Shown: piece after piece, positions 25,323-34,869 of the stretch | Position numbering within the stretch: the stretch's first letter is position 1 | How the letters are laid out: each line of letters begins with the position of its first letter | Assembly: GCF_000160835.1 (NCBI RefSeq) | Contig: NZ_GG700737.1 | Location: 14,519 to 78,518, forward strand | Length of the DNA: 64,000 nt | Direction of reading: 5' to 3' | Source: Limosilactobacillus antri DSM 16041 | GTDB taxonomy: Bacteria > Bacillota > Bacilli > Lactobacillales > Lactobacillaceae | The notes under the pieces: model-generated | The model's input: only the letters and a program-made list of their open reading frames with translations | What the model was told of the DNA's origin: nothing | The model's database searches: none | Program-made: the position numbers and the translations under genes

Positions 25323-25558
25323 ATAATAAGCAATGACCGAAAGAGTAGTGAGTTGAGCAGTGCCTAGCGAGGGCCGGTTGGTGAAAGGGTCCGGCTGCCG
25401 ACTGACGAACGTAGCTCGGGAGCAGGCTGGCTGAACTGATAGTAGGCTGGTCCGGTTCATCACCGTTACCCAATGAACGAGGGGAGTCAAGGCACTTGGC
25501 TCAATTTAGGTGGTAACGCGAGCAATCGTCCTATCAGAAATGATGGGGCGATTTTTTT
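25323..25558 (+). promoter_or_regulatory. T-box riboswitch of valS, candidate specifier GUA
   Basis: The T-box core AGGTGGTAACGCG is at 25508-25520. The terminator AATCGtCC / GGgCGATT (25524-25551) ends in a T run. Stem I shows AGTAGTGA near 25345 and, opposite, GACGAACGTAG; GTA at 25411-25413 is the only Val codon in the expected loop. The specifier assignment is moderate, the T-box itself is firm. Confidence 0.9.
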
Positions 25559-25616
25559 ATTAGTCGTGCTTACGAAGATGATGGAATGGACAAAATGTGA
25601 AAGGAGCGATTATACG

Positions 25617-28268
25617 ATGACAAAAGAGATGTCAACTAAGTATGATCCAGCGGCAGTTGAAACTGGCCGCTACCAATGGTGGATTGACCAGGGCCTCTTT
25701 AAGCCCAGTGGCGATAAGAAGGCCCACCCATATTCGATCGTGATTCCGCCGCCGAACGTTACCGGGAAGCTGCACCTGGGACACGCTTGGGACACGACCC
25801 TGCAGGATATTATTATCCGGCAGAAGCGGATGCAGGGCTATGACGTCCTCTGGGTACCGGGGATGGACCACGCCGGGATTGCCACCCAGGCAAAGGTCGA
25901 AGCCCGCTTGCGCAAGCAGGGCATTTCCCGTTATGATCTGGGCCGGGAAAAGTTTGTCCAACAGGTCTGGGACTGGAAGGACGAATACGCCGACATTATC
26001 CACCAACAGTGGGCAAAGCTGGGGATTTCCGTTGACTATGACCGGGAACGGTTTACCCTGGATGAAGGGCTGAATAAGGCGGTTCGGAAGGTCTTCGTTG
26101 ACCTGTACAAGAAGGGCTTGATCTACCGGGGAACCTACATTATCAACTGGGACCCGCAAGCCCGGACGGCCCTGTCCGACATCGAGGTTGTCCACAAAGA
26201 CGACCAGGGGGCTTTCTACCACGTTAAGTACCCGTTCACCGATGGCACGACCTTCAACGGCAAGGACTACATTGAAATTGCGACGACCCGTCCGGAAACG
26301 ATGTTTGGGGATGAAGCAGTCGCTGTCCACCCTGACGACGAACGTTACAAGGAATTGGTCGGCAAAAAGGTCAAGGTTCCGCTGGTTGACCGGGAAATCG
26401 AAATCATCGCTGACGAATACGTAACGCCGGACTTCGGGACTGGGATGGTGAAGATTACGCCAGCCCACGACCCGAATGACTTTAAGGTCGGAAAACGCCA
26501 CAATTTGCCGGAACTGAACACGATGAACGAGGACGCCTCGATGAACGAAAACGCCGGCAAGTATGAAGGCATGGACCGCTTTGAAGCGCGGAAGGCAATC
26601 GTTAAGGACCTGGAAGACCAGGGCTACATGCTCAAGGTCGTACCAATCACCCACTCGGTTGGCCATTCCGAACGGACCGGGGTTCAGGTGGAAGCCCGCC
26701 TGTCGACCCAGTGGTTTGTCAAGATGAAGCCGTTAGCGGAAATGGCACTCAAGAACCAACAGACGGACGACCGGGTCAACTTCATTCCGGAACGGTTTGA
26801 GCATACCTTTACCCAGTGGATGGAAAATATCCATGACTGGGTAATCTCCCGGCAGCTCTGGTGGGGTCACCGGATTCCGGCCTGGTACAACAAGCAGACT
26901 GGGGAAGTCTACGTGGGCATGGAAGCGCCACAGGACGCCGAGAACTGGGAGCAGGACAGCGACGTGCTTGATACCTGGTTCTCCAGTGCCCTCTGGCCAT
27001 TCTCCACGATGGGCTGGCCGGACACCGACTCCGCGGACTTTAAGCGCTACTTCCCGACCAACACCCTGGTTACTGGTTACGACATCATCTTCTTCTGGGT
27101 TTCCCGGATGATTTTCCAGTCACTCGAATTTACCGGCAAGGCACCGTTTAAGAACGTCCTCCTGCATGGTTTGATCCGGGATGAACAGGGGCGGAAGATG
27201 AGCAAGTCCCTAGGGAACGGGATTGACCCGATGGACGTCATCAAGAAGTACGGGGTCGACGCCCTCCGCTGGTTCTTGATTACGGGCTCGACACCGGGGC
27301 AGGACATTCGTTTCTCCTACACCAAGATGGACGCGGCCTGGAACTTTATTAACAAGATCTGGAATGCCAGCCGCTACGTAATTATGAACCTTGGCGAGAT
27401 GCCAGCACCGCAGTTGCCGGCCAAGGACAAGTGGGACTTGGCCGACCGGTGGATTTTGAGCCGCCTGAACGCCACCATCGAGCAGGTAACCGAGATGTCC
27501 GAGAAGTTTGAATTTGGTGAAGTGGGCCGGGCCCTCTACAACTTCATCTGGAACGACTTCTGTGACTGGTACATCGAAATGACTAAGGAGAAGCTGAATA
27601 ACGGAACGGACGAGGAAAAGGCCGACACTAAGAACATCCTTGGCTACGTCCTGGACCAAACCCTGAAGCTCCTTCACCCGATCATGCCGTTCGTGACCGA
27701 AAAGCTCTGGCAGTCGATGCCGCACGATGGCGAGTCGATCATGGTGGCCGCATACCCAACGGCTAACGCAGACCTGAACGACCCAACCGCGACGGAACAG
27801 ATGGATAGCCTGATCGAAATGATCAAGGCGGTGCGGAACATTCGGAATGAGGCAAATGCGCCGATGTCGAAGCCAGTGGACATTCTGGTTAAGACCAAGG
27901 ACACCCACCTCACCGCAATGCTCAATGCCAACCGTGACTACATCGACCGCTTCTGCCACCCGGCAGAATTGAAGATCGGTGCCGACGTGGCAGCACCAAA
28001 GCTGGCAATGTCCAGCATTCTCGCCGGAGCAGAAGTCTTTATCCCGATGGCCGAGTTGGTCGACCTGGATGAAGAACGGGCTAAGATGGAAAAGGAGATT
28101 GCCAAGCTGGAAAAGGAAGTTGAGCGTTCCCAAAAGAAGCTCGGCAACCAAAGATTTGTTGACAATGCGCCAGCCAAGGTCGTCGAAGCTGAAAAGCAAA
28201 AGGCGGTTGAGTGGCAGCAGAAACTCGCGGCAGCAAAAGACCGCTTGGCATCGTTGCAAGATGCTTAA
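25617..28268 (+). CDS. valS: Valyl-tRNA synthetase
   Basis: An 883-residue class I synthetase charging tRNA-Val, with an editing domain against threonine. The HIGH-type motif is [14 protein letters not shown] (about residues 43-56), the KMSKS loop is [14 protein letters not shown] (about 524-537), and the C-terminal 65 residues form the coiled-coil arm ([20 protein letters not shown]) typical of ValRS. ATG 25617 follows AAAGGAG by 11 bases; ATG 25629 is an alternative. Control is by the T-box leader. A strong terminator follows, so folC is probably transcribed from elsewhere or by read-through. Confidence 0.97.
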   Translation: MTKEMSTKYDPAAVETGRYQWWIDQGLFKPSGDKKAHPYSIVIPPPNVTGKLHLGHAWDTTLQDIIIRQKRMQGYDVLWVPGMDHAGIATQAKVEARLRKQGISRYDLGREKFVQQVWDWKDEYADIIHQQWAKLGISVDYDRERFTLDEGLNKAVRKVFVDLYKKGLIYRGTYIINWDPQARTALSDIEVVHKDDQGAFYHVKYPFTDGTTFNGKDYIEIATTRPETMFGDEAVAVHPDDERYKELVGKKVKVPLVDREIEIIADEYVTPDFGTGMVKITPAHDPNDFKVGKRHNLPELNTMNEDASMNENAGKYEGMDRFEARKAIVKDLEDQGYMLKVVPITHSVGHSERTGVQVEARLSTQWFVKMKPLAEMALKNQQTDDRVNFIPERFEHTFTQWMENIHDWVISRQLWWGHRIPAWYNKQTGEVYVGMEAPQDAENWEQDSDVLDTWFSSALWPFSTMGWPDTDSADFKRYFPTNTLVTGYDIIFFWVSRMIFQSLEFTGKAPFKNVLLHGLIRDEQGRKMSKSLGNGIDPMDVIKKYGVDALRWFLITGSTPGQDIRFSYTKMDAAWNFINKIWNASRYVIMNLGEMPAPQLPAKDKWDLADRWILSRLNATIEQVTEMSEKFEFGEVGRALYNFIWNDFCDWYIEMTKEKLNNGTDEEKADTKNILGYVLDQTLKLLHPIMPFVTEKLWQSMPHDGESIMVAAYPTANADLNDPTATEQMDSLIEMIKAVRNIRNEANAPMSKPVDILVKTKDTHLTAMLNANRDYIDRFCHPAELKIGADVAAPKLAMSSILAGAEVFIPMAELVDLDEERAKMEKEIAKLEKEVERSQKKLGNQRFVDNAPAKVVEAEKQKAVEWQQKLAAAKDRLASLQDA

Positions 28269-28286
28269 CCTGAATTGAGCTGTCCC

Positions 28287-28333
28287 AAGGGGCGGTCGTC
28301 CAGCTAGCAAATGGCTTGGCGGCCGCCCCTTTT
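28287..28333 (+). terminator. Terminator of valS
   Basis: Stem AAGGGGCGGtCG / CGgCCGCCCCTT with a long partly paired loop, then TTT. Confidence 0.8.
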
Positions 28334-28351
28334 AACTAAAGGAGAACAAGG

Positions 28352-29668
28352 ATGATTACAACGTATGATGAGGCCCTGGCATTTATCCATGGGCGGACGA
28401 AATTCAAGAAAATCCCAACGCTCAAGCGGATGCGGCGCTTCCTAAAGGAGCTTGGCGACCCCCAAGAAGGGTTGGAGTACATCCACGTCACCGGGACCAA
28501 CGGGAAGGGGTCGACGCTGGCGATGATGCGGTCGATGCTGCTTGCCAGCGGGCTAACGGTCGGCAGCTTTACTTCGCCCTTCATCACCCGCTTTAATGAG
28601 CGGATTGAGCTTGATGGCGAGCCGATTAGCGACGAAGACCTGGTCCGGTTAACGGACCAGGTAGCGGGGGTGGTGGCGAAACTCGACCAGCTCTTGCCGG
28701 AAGGGGGGCCGACAGAATTTGAAATTGACACGGCCATCATGTTCTTATACATGGCGGAAAAACGGCCCGACGTGGTCCTCTTGGAAGTTGGAATCGGCGG
28801 CCTCTATGATTCGACAAACGTTATCGTTCCTGAAGTAAGCGTGATCACTACGGTTGGTTGGGACCATATGAAATACCTTGGCGACACCCTGGCGGCAATT
28901 GCCGAGCAGAAGGCGGGGATTATCAAGCAGGGACGGCCGGTAGTAATTGGCCGCCTGCCGGCCAGTGCCACAACCGTGGTTGAACAGACGGCGGCGGCCA
29001 AGGACGCCCGCTTGTACGCGCTGGACCGCGACTTTACGGTTAAGAAGACCGCCGCTCACCGCTTCTTCGCTCCCATCATTTATTCTGGGCTGGCCGTCCA
29101 CCGGCTCCGGGCACGCTTGGGCCTTGGCGGTGATTACCAGGTAGAAAATGCCGCGGTGGCGTTAACGGCCGTTCAACTGTTTCTTGAGGCGGGCCACTAC
29201 CCCCTGGACCGACACGCCTTAATTGCCGGACTGGCGGAAACACACTGGCCGGGCCGGCTGGAAGTTGTAAATACGGAACCGCTGGTCCTATTGGACGGGG
29301 CGCATAACCTTCCCGGGGTCCAGGCGCTCGTCAAGACCATCCGTGACGATTTTGCCGACCGGGACGTCTACCTGCTGGTGGCGATCTTAGCTGATAAGCA
29401 ATACGAGCTGATGCTCGGCGAGCTGGCGAGCCTGGGTAATGTCCACATTACGGTTACCCACTTTGCCGGCCCGGGCCCCAAGCGGCCGAGTGCCGACCTG
29501 GCCGCGGCAGCCCGCCAGATTCGGGCTCGCTACCCGATTCAAACCGCCGCGCAGTGGCAAGCGGGCTTCCAGCAAGTGGCCAGCGAATTGAGCAGTGAGG
29601 ACGTAATGATTGTCACCGGGTCACTCTACTTTATTTCAGAAGTTCGCCACTTATTTGATGCAAATTAG
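28352..29668 (+). CDS. folC: Folylpolyglutamate / dihydrofolate synthase
   Basis: A 438-residue Mur-ligase-type enzyme that adds glutamate to folates (and may join dihydropteroate to glutamate). The P-loop is HVTGTNGKGST (about residues 45-55), followed by the TSPFITRFNERIELDG loop. VGIGGLYDSTNV near 143 and the LDGAHNLPGV motif (about residue 315) complete the family set. ATG follows AAAGGAGA by 7 bases. It sits after the valS terminator, as in many lactobacilli where folC follows valS. Confidence 0.94.
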   Translation: MITTYDEALAFIHGRTKFKKIPTLKRMRRFLKELGDPQEGLEYIHVTGTNGKGSTLAMMRSMLLASGLTVGSFTSPFITRFNERIELDGEPISDEDLVRLTDQVAGVVAKLDQLLPEGGPTEFEIDTAIMFLYMAEKRPDVVLLEVGIGGLYDSTNVIVPEVSVITTVGWDHMKYLGDTLAAIAEQKAGIIKQGRPVVIGRLPASATTVVEQTAAAKDARLYALDRDFTVKKTAAHRFFAPIIYSGLAVHRLRARLGLGGDYQVENAAVALTAVQLFLEAGHYPLDRHALIAGLAETHWPGRLEVVNTEPLVLLDGAHNLPGVQALVKTIRDDFADRDVYLLVAILADKQYELMLGELASLGNVHITVTHFAGPGPKRPSADLAAAARQIRARYPIQTAAQWQAGFQQVASELSSEDVMIVTGSLYFISEVRHLFDAN

Positions 29669-29716
29669 GGGATTGGTCGTATTTATTCTTTAGAGCCGAA
29701 AAGGAGAATGATAAGT

Positions 29717-30346
29717 ATGACTAACTCAGTGGAAGATCAGTACGTTAACTTGCTAGTCCGGAGTATTCCCGCTGCCACGATCAAGCGGGGGGAGGAACTC
29801 TTTCTGAAGTTTTTGGAGCAGTTTCCCAACCCGGTGGCGGTCAAGCAGATGTCAAGGACACAGCGGGCCCAGGTCCTGGAGTGGGGCCCAGAGATGCGGG
29901 CCTTGATTGCCGGAATTGAACTAGGCCAACTGGTGGGGAAGAGCCACCCGGAAATTTGCGGTCACGCCTACTCCAGCGTTACCCTTGGCCAGCAGATGAT
30001 TGACTACTTTGCGGGGGACGAGCAGGAGAGCGTGGTGATTGCCTGTACCGATGTGCATAATGACGTTATTGACTATAAGACGGTTTTTAAGGGCGGGCAT
30101 AGCGAGTGCCTGCTGTACCCTGACCAAATCTTCGCCTATGCGCTGCGGCAGTCAGCGACCGGCATTGCAATGGTCCATAACCACCCGTCCGGGGACGTCA
30201 AACCTTCGGACCAGGACCTGCGTTTTGCAAAGCGGCTTGAGCGGGGCAGCCGAATTCTGGGGATCCAGCTGCTGGACTTCCTGATTGTTGGCCAGGAACG
30301 GTACTTTAGCTGGCGGGAAAGCCAGCAGAGCAACGGCGAAAGGTAA
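29717..30346 (+). CDS. radC: RadC family JAB-domain protein
   Basis: A 209-residue protein with a C-terminal RadC-type JAB/MPN domain. The metal motif HNHPSG (about residues 154-159) with the downstream Asp in KPSDQD is intact, so a metallo-hydrolase fold is expected, but the biochemical role of RadC remains unsettled. The N-terminal part has a reduced helix-hairpin-helix region (ATIKRGEELFLKFLEQF). ATG 29717 is preferred, 10 bases after AGGAG; ATG 29708 overlaps that site. It lies directly before mreB, the usual position in Firmicutes. Confidence 0.9.
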   Translation: MTNSVEDQYVNLLVRSIPAATIKRGEELFLKFLEQFPNPVAVKQMSRTQRAQVLEWGPEMRALIAGIELGQLVGKSHPEICGHAYSSVTLGQQMIDYFAGDEQESVVIACTDVHNDVIDYKTVFKGGHSECLLYPDQIFAYALRQSATGIAMVHNHPSGDVKPSDQDLRFAKRLERGSRILGIQLLDFLIVGQERYFSWRESQQSNGER

Positions 30347-30427
30347 AGAAATAATTAATTTCCCTGGTGGGGTTTTACCCCTGACGGCTAATAATGTATA
30401 TTTATGTTCGTATGTAATCCGTGGCTA

Positions 30428-30436
30428 TGGTATAAT
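30428..30436 (+). promoter_or_regulatory. Extended -10 promoter of mreB
   Basis: TGGTATAAT, a perfect extended -10, about 57 bases before the mreB start. Confidence 0.6.
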
Positions 30437-30493
30437 ATCCACGATATTGAATTCAAAAGATTATTAGTCTTGAAAACGAAGGGAAGAAACAGA

Positions 30494-31495
30494 GTGCTAG
30501 GAATCGGAACCAAAAATTTGGGAATCGACCTGGGAACCGCGAACACGATTGTCTACCTTGAGGGGAAGGGAATCGTGCTCCGGGAGCCGTCAGTTGTTGC
30601 ACGGAATGCGAAGTCCAACGAAGTGATTTCTGTTGGGAGCGACGCCCGCGACATGATCGGCCGGACCCCAGAAAGTATTGTTGCAATTCGGCCGATGAAG
30701 GACGGGGTAATTGCCGATTACGATACCACCGTTGCGATGATGAAGTATTACATCAACAAGGCCCTCGGTAATGGGAACGGCAAACCATACGTGATGGTCT
30801 GCGTCCCAAGCGGGATTACGGAAGTGGAAAAGCGGGCCGTAATCGACGCTACGCGGGTTGCGGGTGCCCGGGATGCCTACGTAATTGAAGAACCCTTTGC
30901 GGCCGCAATCGGTGCCGGCCTGCCAGTAATGGACCCAACCGGGAGTATGGTTGTTGATATTGGTGGTGGGACGACTGACGTTGCCACCATTTCGCTGGGC
31001 GGGATTGTTTCCAGCCGGTCGATTCGGATGGCGGGTGACAAGATGAACGATGCCATCGCCCAATACGTTCGGCAGAACATGAACCTACTGATTGGTGAAC
31101 GGACGGCCGAAAAGCTGAAGTGGGATGTTGGTTCTGCTTCCGTTGAATCCGCCAAAGAAATGGGGACGACAGAAGTGCGGGGCCGGGACCTGGTAACGGG
31201 CCTGCCAAAGACGATGGAGGTCTCCGCCGTGGATGTTTCAACCGCCCTTCAGGACGTTGTGGAAAACATTATTAATGCTATCAAGGGCACGCTTGAAGAG
31301 ACTTCTCCAGAAATTGCTGCGGACGTGATTGACCACGGGATTGTGCTCACTGGTGGTGGGGCACTGTTGAAGCACCTGCCAGACGTCATTGCGGACGCTA
31401 CCAAGGTGCCAGTGTTTATCGCCAACGACCCGCTGGATTGTGTTGCCATCGGGACCGGTGAATCGCTGAAGAGCATTGACGTAATGAAGAAGTAA
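30494..31495 (+). CDS. mreB: Rod-shape protein MreB (bacterial actin)
   Basis: A 333-residue actin-fold ATPase that guides lateral cell-wall synthesis with MreC, MreD and RodZ. The phosphate-1 motif is GIDLGTANT (about residues 9-17), phosphate-2 is [12 protein letters not shown] (about 155-166), and the adenosine motif is [12 protein letters not shown] near 285. GTG 30494 is the start: GAAGGGAAG lies 8 bases before it and the resulting N-terminus [14 protein letters not shown] is the family norm. It heads mreBCD, although a terminator-like hairpin separates it from mreC. All rodZ/mreBCD partners are present within 9 kb. Confidence 0.97.
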   Translation: MLGIGTKNLGIDLGTANTIVYLEGKGIVLREPSVVARNAKSNEVISVGSDARDMIGRTPESIVAIRPMKDGVIADYDTTVAMMKYYINKALGNGNGKPYVMVCVPSGITEVEKRAVIDATRVAGARDAYVIEEPFAAAIGAGLPVMDPTGSMVVDIGGGTTDVATISLGGIVSSRSIRMAGDKMNDAIAQYVRQNMNLLIGERTAEKLKWDVGSASVESAKEMGTTEVRGRDLVTGLPKTMEVSAVDVSTALQDVVENIINAIKGTLEETSPEIAADVIDHGIVLTGGGALLKHLPDVIADATKVPVFIANDPLDCVAIGTGESLKSIDVMKK

Positions 31496-31527
31496 GCAAA
31501 GAGAAATGATTTTTAGATAGCTGTCGA

Positions 31528-31555
31528 TTGACAGTCAAATATATATCATTAGATT
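31528..31555 (+). promoter_or_regulatory. Possible internal promoter before mreC
   Basis: TTGACA (31528-31533), 16-base spacer, TAGATT (31550-31555). It lies just upstream of the hairpin at 31571. Confidence 0.4.
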
Positions 31556-31570
31556 TGGCTAGTGATAGGC

Positions 31571-31612
31571 GGGGCTGGTCGCAAAACGATTTGTTTTGTC
31601 TAGCCCCCTTTT
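31571..31612 (+). terminator. Terminator-like hairpin between mreB and mreC
   Basis: Stem GGGGCTgG..GCAAAAC / GTTTTGtC.tAGCCCC followed by CTTTTATT. It is a member of the dispersed hairpin family and would reduce mreCD relative to mreB. Confidence 0.65.
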
Positions 31613-31640
31613 ATTATCTTGCCCACAATGGAGGATTAGC

Positions 31641-32498
31641 ATGCAAAAATTCTTTTCCAATCGTCGGTTGGTGATCATTGTGGTAATTCTGGTTGTTTGT
31701 TTTGGCCTTATGGCAGGATCAGTTACCCTCCGCAACCGGCGGAATACGCCGCCATTGATTCAGCAGTTTGGCAACGATATCGTTGGCTTTGCTGATAGTG
31801 CGGTTGCGTTGCCGGTTAACTGGCTGCAAACCAGCTTCAGCTCGGTGAACGATTTAATGAATACCTACTCGGAGAACCGTGAATTAAAGCAGCAAGTGAC
31901 GGAATTGGCACAGACGAAGGTTCGGGACCAGACGCTGGCCCACGAGAACCAGCAATTAAAGCGGGAACTCAAACTGGGAAAATCGATGACTGATTATGAT
32001 ACCGTGACGGCCGCCGTGTTAACGCGGACACCATCTTCATGGCAGCAGCAATTGGTAATTAACAAGGGCCAGTCCAGTGGGATCAAAAAGAATATGCCGG
32101 TGATGAGTGACGGCGGGCTGGTCGGCCGGATCGTGGAAGTCAACAAGACAAACAGCAAGGTTGAATTGCTCAGTGACACTAATGAGGCTTCAAGCCGGTT
32201 TGCGATTTCCATTGGCGGCAGCAACGACCAGCTGGTAAACGGTATTATTACCGGTTATAATGCCGACCGCAACGAGCTAGTGATGGGGCAGGTCAGTTCC
32301 AAGGCAAAGATCAAGAAGGGGACGAAGGTCGTTACCAGTGGAATGGGCGGCGTTACCCCCAAGGGCCTCTATGTCGGCAAAGTGGCCCGGATTGGCAAGG
32401 ATGATTACGGCCTGGCCCAAAAGGTCTACATTACCCCCGCTAGCAACTTCAATGACATCAACATTGTGACCGTTGCGGAAAGCACTGCTCAGGAGTGA
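31641..32498 (+). CDS. mreC: Rod-shape-determining protein MreC
   Basis: A 285-residue bitopic protein of the elongasome. Residues about 9-28 form the membrane anchor (LVIIVVILVVCFGLMAGSV), residues 65-105 a coiled coil (ENRELKQQVTELAQTK..), and the rest the extracellular two-barrel domain with the conserved VVTSGMGG motif near residue 230. ATG 31641 follows GGAGGA by 5 bases; upstream in-frame starts lie in the hairpin. It overlaps the ribosome site of mreD. Confidence 0.93.
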   Translation: MQKFFSNRRLVIIVVILVVCFGLMAGSVTLRNRRNTPPLIQQFGNDIVGFADSAVALPVNWLQTSFSSVNDLMNTYSENRELKQQVTELAQTKVRDQTLAHENQQLKRELKLGKSMTDYDTVTAAVLTRTPSSWQQQLVINKGQSSGIKKNMPVMSDGGLVGRIVEVNKTNSKVELLSDTNEASSRFAISIGGSNDQLVNGIITGYNADRNELVMGQVSSKAKIKKGTKVVTSGMGGVTPKGLYVGKVARIGKDDYGLAQKVYITPASNFNDINIVTVAESTAQE

Positions 32499-32503
32499 TT
32501 ACT

Positions 32504-33040
32504 ATGTATCGATTATCACGCTTAAAGTATGTCTTCCCAATTGGCCTGTTTGTCTGCCTGTTTCTGGATGGTTCGCTTAGTCACGTCTGGGCACCGCTGT
32601 TTTTCCGGTACCCGTATTCGATGGCTAGCGAACTGGTAATTCTGTGGCTGGTGCTGTCCTACTTTTTTGAAAACGGGATCGAGATTCCATTAATCCCGTT
32701 TGCCATTGCGGCGGGCGTGGTCGCGGATGTCTACATTTCAGGGATCCTGGGTTTGTACATGGTCCTCTTCCCCTGCATTGTCGCTTTAACCCGGCTGCTG
32801 GCCCACTACTTTAACCCGTCTTTTTTGACCAACATCATGATCTTCTTTATTGATATCGTGGTGTTTGCGACGGTCAACTACTGGGCCTACTCGCTGGTCG
32901 GAATTACCAGTGTCGGCTTTGGGGACTACCTGGCCTTCTCACTAGCCCCGACCTTAGCGTTAAACCTCGTTTACTTTGTCGTCCTCTACTGGCCGATCCG
33001 GGCCCTCTATTCCTGGGCGACGACGGAAAAAACTGTCTAA
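32504..33040 (+). CDS. mreD: Rod-shape-determining protein MreD
   Basis: A 178-residue integral membrane protein with five or six hydrophobic segments and few charges, as usual for MreD. It works with MreC and RodA/PBP2-type enzymes in wall elongation. ATG 32504 follows AGGAG by 8 bases; the GTG at 32495, overlapping the mreC stop, lies too close to that site. It ends the mreBCD cluster. No terminator is seen before the next promoter, which starts 6 bases after the stop. Confidence 0.9.
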   Translation: MYRLSRLKYVFPIGLFVCLFLDGSLSHVWAPLFFRYPYSMASELVILWLVLSYFFENGIEIPLIPFAIAAGVVADVYISGILGLYMVLFPCIVALTRLLAHYFNPSFLTNIMIFFIDIVVFATVNYWAYSLVGITSVGFGDYLAFSLAPTLALNLVYFVVLYWPIRALYSWATTEKTV

Positions 33041-33046
33041 ATTGGC

Positions 33047-33075
33047 TTGACATTAAAATCCAATGAGTGTAGTAT
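33047..33075 (+). promoter_or_regulatory. Promoter of the tandem T-box transcript
   Basis: TTGACA (33047-33052), 17-base spacer, TAGTAT (33070-33075); one of the best promoters in the window. Confidence 0.8.
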
Positions 33076-33081
33076 CATTTA

Positions 33082-33351
33082 CAATCAATAAAGCAAATGA
33101 CAATGAACAGACTAGTAAGGTGTTTTTAATAGCAAAGAGAGTCCGCATTGGTGGAAAAGGACCTGTTGAAGCACCTGAATCACATCTGTGAGTTGACCTT
33201 CTGAAGCCTAGTAGGTTGGTCCGGGGTCGCCCGTTACAGCACGGAGTTTATCAAGATGAACTCACAAAGGTCAGCTGCCGTGAGGGGTTGACAAGATGAG
33301 GTGGAACCGCGGAAACGCCCTCGTAGCCAATTTGGCTCGGGGGTGTTTTTA
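33082..33351 (+). promoter_or_regulatory. T-box riboswitch 1 of the ABC importer, candidate specifier CAC (His)
   Basis: Full Stem I: lower stem ACAGA (33104 region) with TCTGT (33185 region), AGTAA loop strand, upper stem AGGTG with CACCT, and the facing loop GAATCACA. Aligned with the leuS element, the specifier is CAC at 33181-33183 (His) followed by A. The T-box core AGGTGGAACCGCGG is at 33299-33312 and its terminator spans 33314-33350 with a T run. Confidence 0.88.
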
Positions 33352-33479
33352 TTTACCTAGCGTTGTGAGTGCGAGACTGATGAACTTACCGAGGCGGGTG
33401 CTGTGAAGCGGCCGCAAACAGAGGTGGTACCACGATTGATTCGTCCTCTAGGATCCAGCTGGATCCTAGAGGACTTTTT
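33352..33479 (+). promoter_or_regulatory. Second, reduced T-box module
   Basis: A second T-box core GAGGTGGTACCACG is at 33421-33434. Its terminator is a perfect 16+16 palindrome (33443-33474, arm GTCCTCTAGGATCCAG) followed by TTTTT. The stretch before it (about 70 nt) is too short for a normal Stem I, though TGAACTTA near 33379 resembles a specifier loop. It may be a remnant, or may need the first module's tRNA. Confidence 0.75.
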
Positions 33480-33520
33480 GTTTAGGGCCATTTGCTGAAC
33501 ACGAGAAGGAGGATAACTAT

Positions 33521-34162
33521 ATGTCTTATATTTCATCGATTTTACCGTCATTATTCCAGGGGGCGTCCTTAACCCTGCAGATCTTCTTTTGGACGCTGAT
33601 CGGTTCTTTACCGCTGGGAATCCTCGTCAGCTTGGGGCTGATTTCTAAGATCCGCCCCCTCAAGTGGATTTTGGAAATTTACGTTTGGCTGATGCGGGGC
33701 ACACCGCTGCTGCTGCAATTAATCTTTGTTTTCTATGGCTTGCCGATTATCGGCATCGTTTTCCAGCGGTACGACGCGGCGCTGGTCGCCTTCATCTTAA
33801 ACTACGCGGCCTACTTTGCGGAAATCTTCCGGGGCGGCTTCCAGGCCATTGATGAGGGACAATTTGAAGCTGCCCGGGTACTTCGGCTAAGCTACTGGCA
33901 GACCTTGCGCAAGATTGTGATTCCCCAAGTGGTCAAAATTGTGATCCCGTCGATTGGGAACGAAGTAATTAACCTGGTAAAGGACTCGTCACTGGTCTAT
34001 GTGATCGGACTGGGCGACCTGCTCCGGGCCGGGAATGTCGCTACCTCACGGGACGTCACCCTGTTGCCGCTGCTCTTAGTCGGCTTGATTTACCTGATTT
34101 TGGTTGGGATCTGCACGCTGATCCTGCGGAAGGTTGAACAACGCTACGCATACTTTAAGTAG
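33521..34162 (+). CDS. Amino-acid ABC transporter permease (HisM/GlnP type)
   Basis: A 213-residue membrane protein with about five helices, the channel of a polar amino-acid importer. The EAA loop that docks to the ATPase is EAARVLRLSYWQTLRKIVIPQ (about residues 115-135). ATG 33521 follows AAGGAGGA by 6 bases. It is the first of three genes (permease, ATPase, binding protein) behind the tandem T-box, so the system should be induced by lack of a charged tRNA, probably tRNA-His. Lactobacillales hisXYZ importers under T-box control are described; assignment to that group is inference from the specifier. Confidence 0.92.
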   Translation: MSYISSILPSLFQGASLTLQIFFWTLIGSLPLGILVSLGLISKIRPLKWILEIYVWLMRGTPLLLQLIFVFYGLPIIGIVFQRYDAALVAFILNYAAYFAEIFRGGFQAIDEGQFEAARVLRLSYWQTLRKIVIPQVVKIVIPSIGNEVINLVKDSSLVYVIGLGDLLRAGNVATSRDVTLLPLLLVGLIYLILVGICTLILRKVEQRYAYFK

Positions 34163-34173
34163 GAGGAATTGCA

Positions 34174-34848
34174 ATGTTAGAAGTTAAGAATTTAACGAAG
34201 AGTTTTGGCAACCGGGTCATCTTGGATAACGTTAACTTAACGGTTAAGGATGGCGAAATTTTAAGCATTGTTGGTCCCTCCGGTGCCGGGAAAACCACCC
34301 TGCTGCGGTGCATCACCGGCTTGGAAAGGGCGGACAGTGGTCAATTCTTGATTGATGGTCAGCCCTTTGATCCCCAGGGGAGTGAGGACACCGACCGGGT
34401 AATCGGCGTAGTTTTCCAGGATTACAACCTCTTTCCCAACCTGTCAGTGATGGACAACATCACCCTGGCCCCGACGATGGTGCTGAAAAAGGATACTGCG
34501 GCGGCGGTCAAGGACGCCAAGGTGCTCCTGGAGGAACTCGGCCTCAGTACCAAGGGTGCCCTTTATCCCTACCAGCTATCTGGGGGGCAAAAGCAGCGGG
34601 TGGCAATTGCCCGGGCACTAGCGATGAAGCCGAAAATCCTGTGCTATGATGAACCGACTTCGGCCCTTGACCCCAACCTGCGCCAGGAGGTTGCCAAAAT
34701 TATCCTGGGGCTGAAAAAGGATGGGATGACGCAACTGGTCGTTACCCACGACTTTGACTTTGCCGACACGATTGCCGACGATATTTTGAAGGTGAAGGCC
34801 CTCGATAAGGCCGTTGACCAGGTGGAAGATTTAGGGAAGAACGCGTAA
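34174..34848 (+). CDS. Amino-acid ABC transporter ATPase
   Basis: A 224-residue ABC ATPase. Walker A is GPSGAGKTT (about residues 34-42), the Q-loop is VFQDYNLFPN, the signature is LSGGQKQRVAIARALA (about 134-149), Walker B is ILCYDEPTSALD (about 156-167), and the switch His is in VVTHDFDFA. The phrase ALDPNLRQEV is typical of polar amino-acid importers. It starts 11 bases after the permease with AGGAGGA, and the binding protein gene follows 21 bases on. Its C-terminus is about 15-20 residues shorter than in HisP/GlnQ. Confidence 0.94.
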   Translation: MLEVKNLTKSFGNRVILDNVNLTVKDGEILSIVGPSGAGKTTLLRCITGLERADSGQFLIDGQPFDPQGSEDTDRVIGVVFQDYNLFPNLSVMDNITLAPTMVLKKDTAAAVKDAKVLLEELGLSTKGALYPYQLSGGQKQRVAIARALAMKPKILCYDEPTSALDPNLRQEVAKIILGLKKDGMTQLVVTHDFDFADTIADDILKVKALDKAVDQVEDLGKNA

Positions 34849-34869
34849 TAAGAAAAGGGGAAGAGGCAT

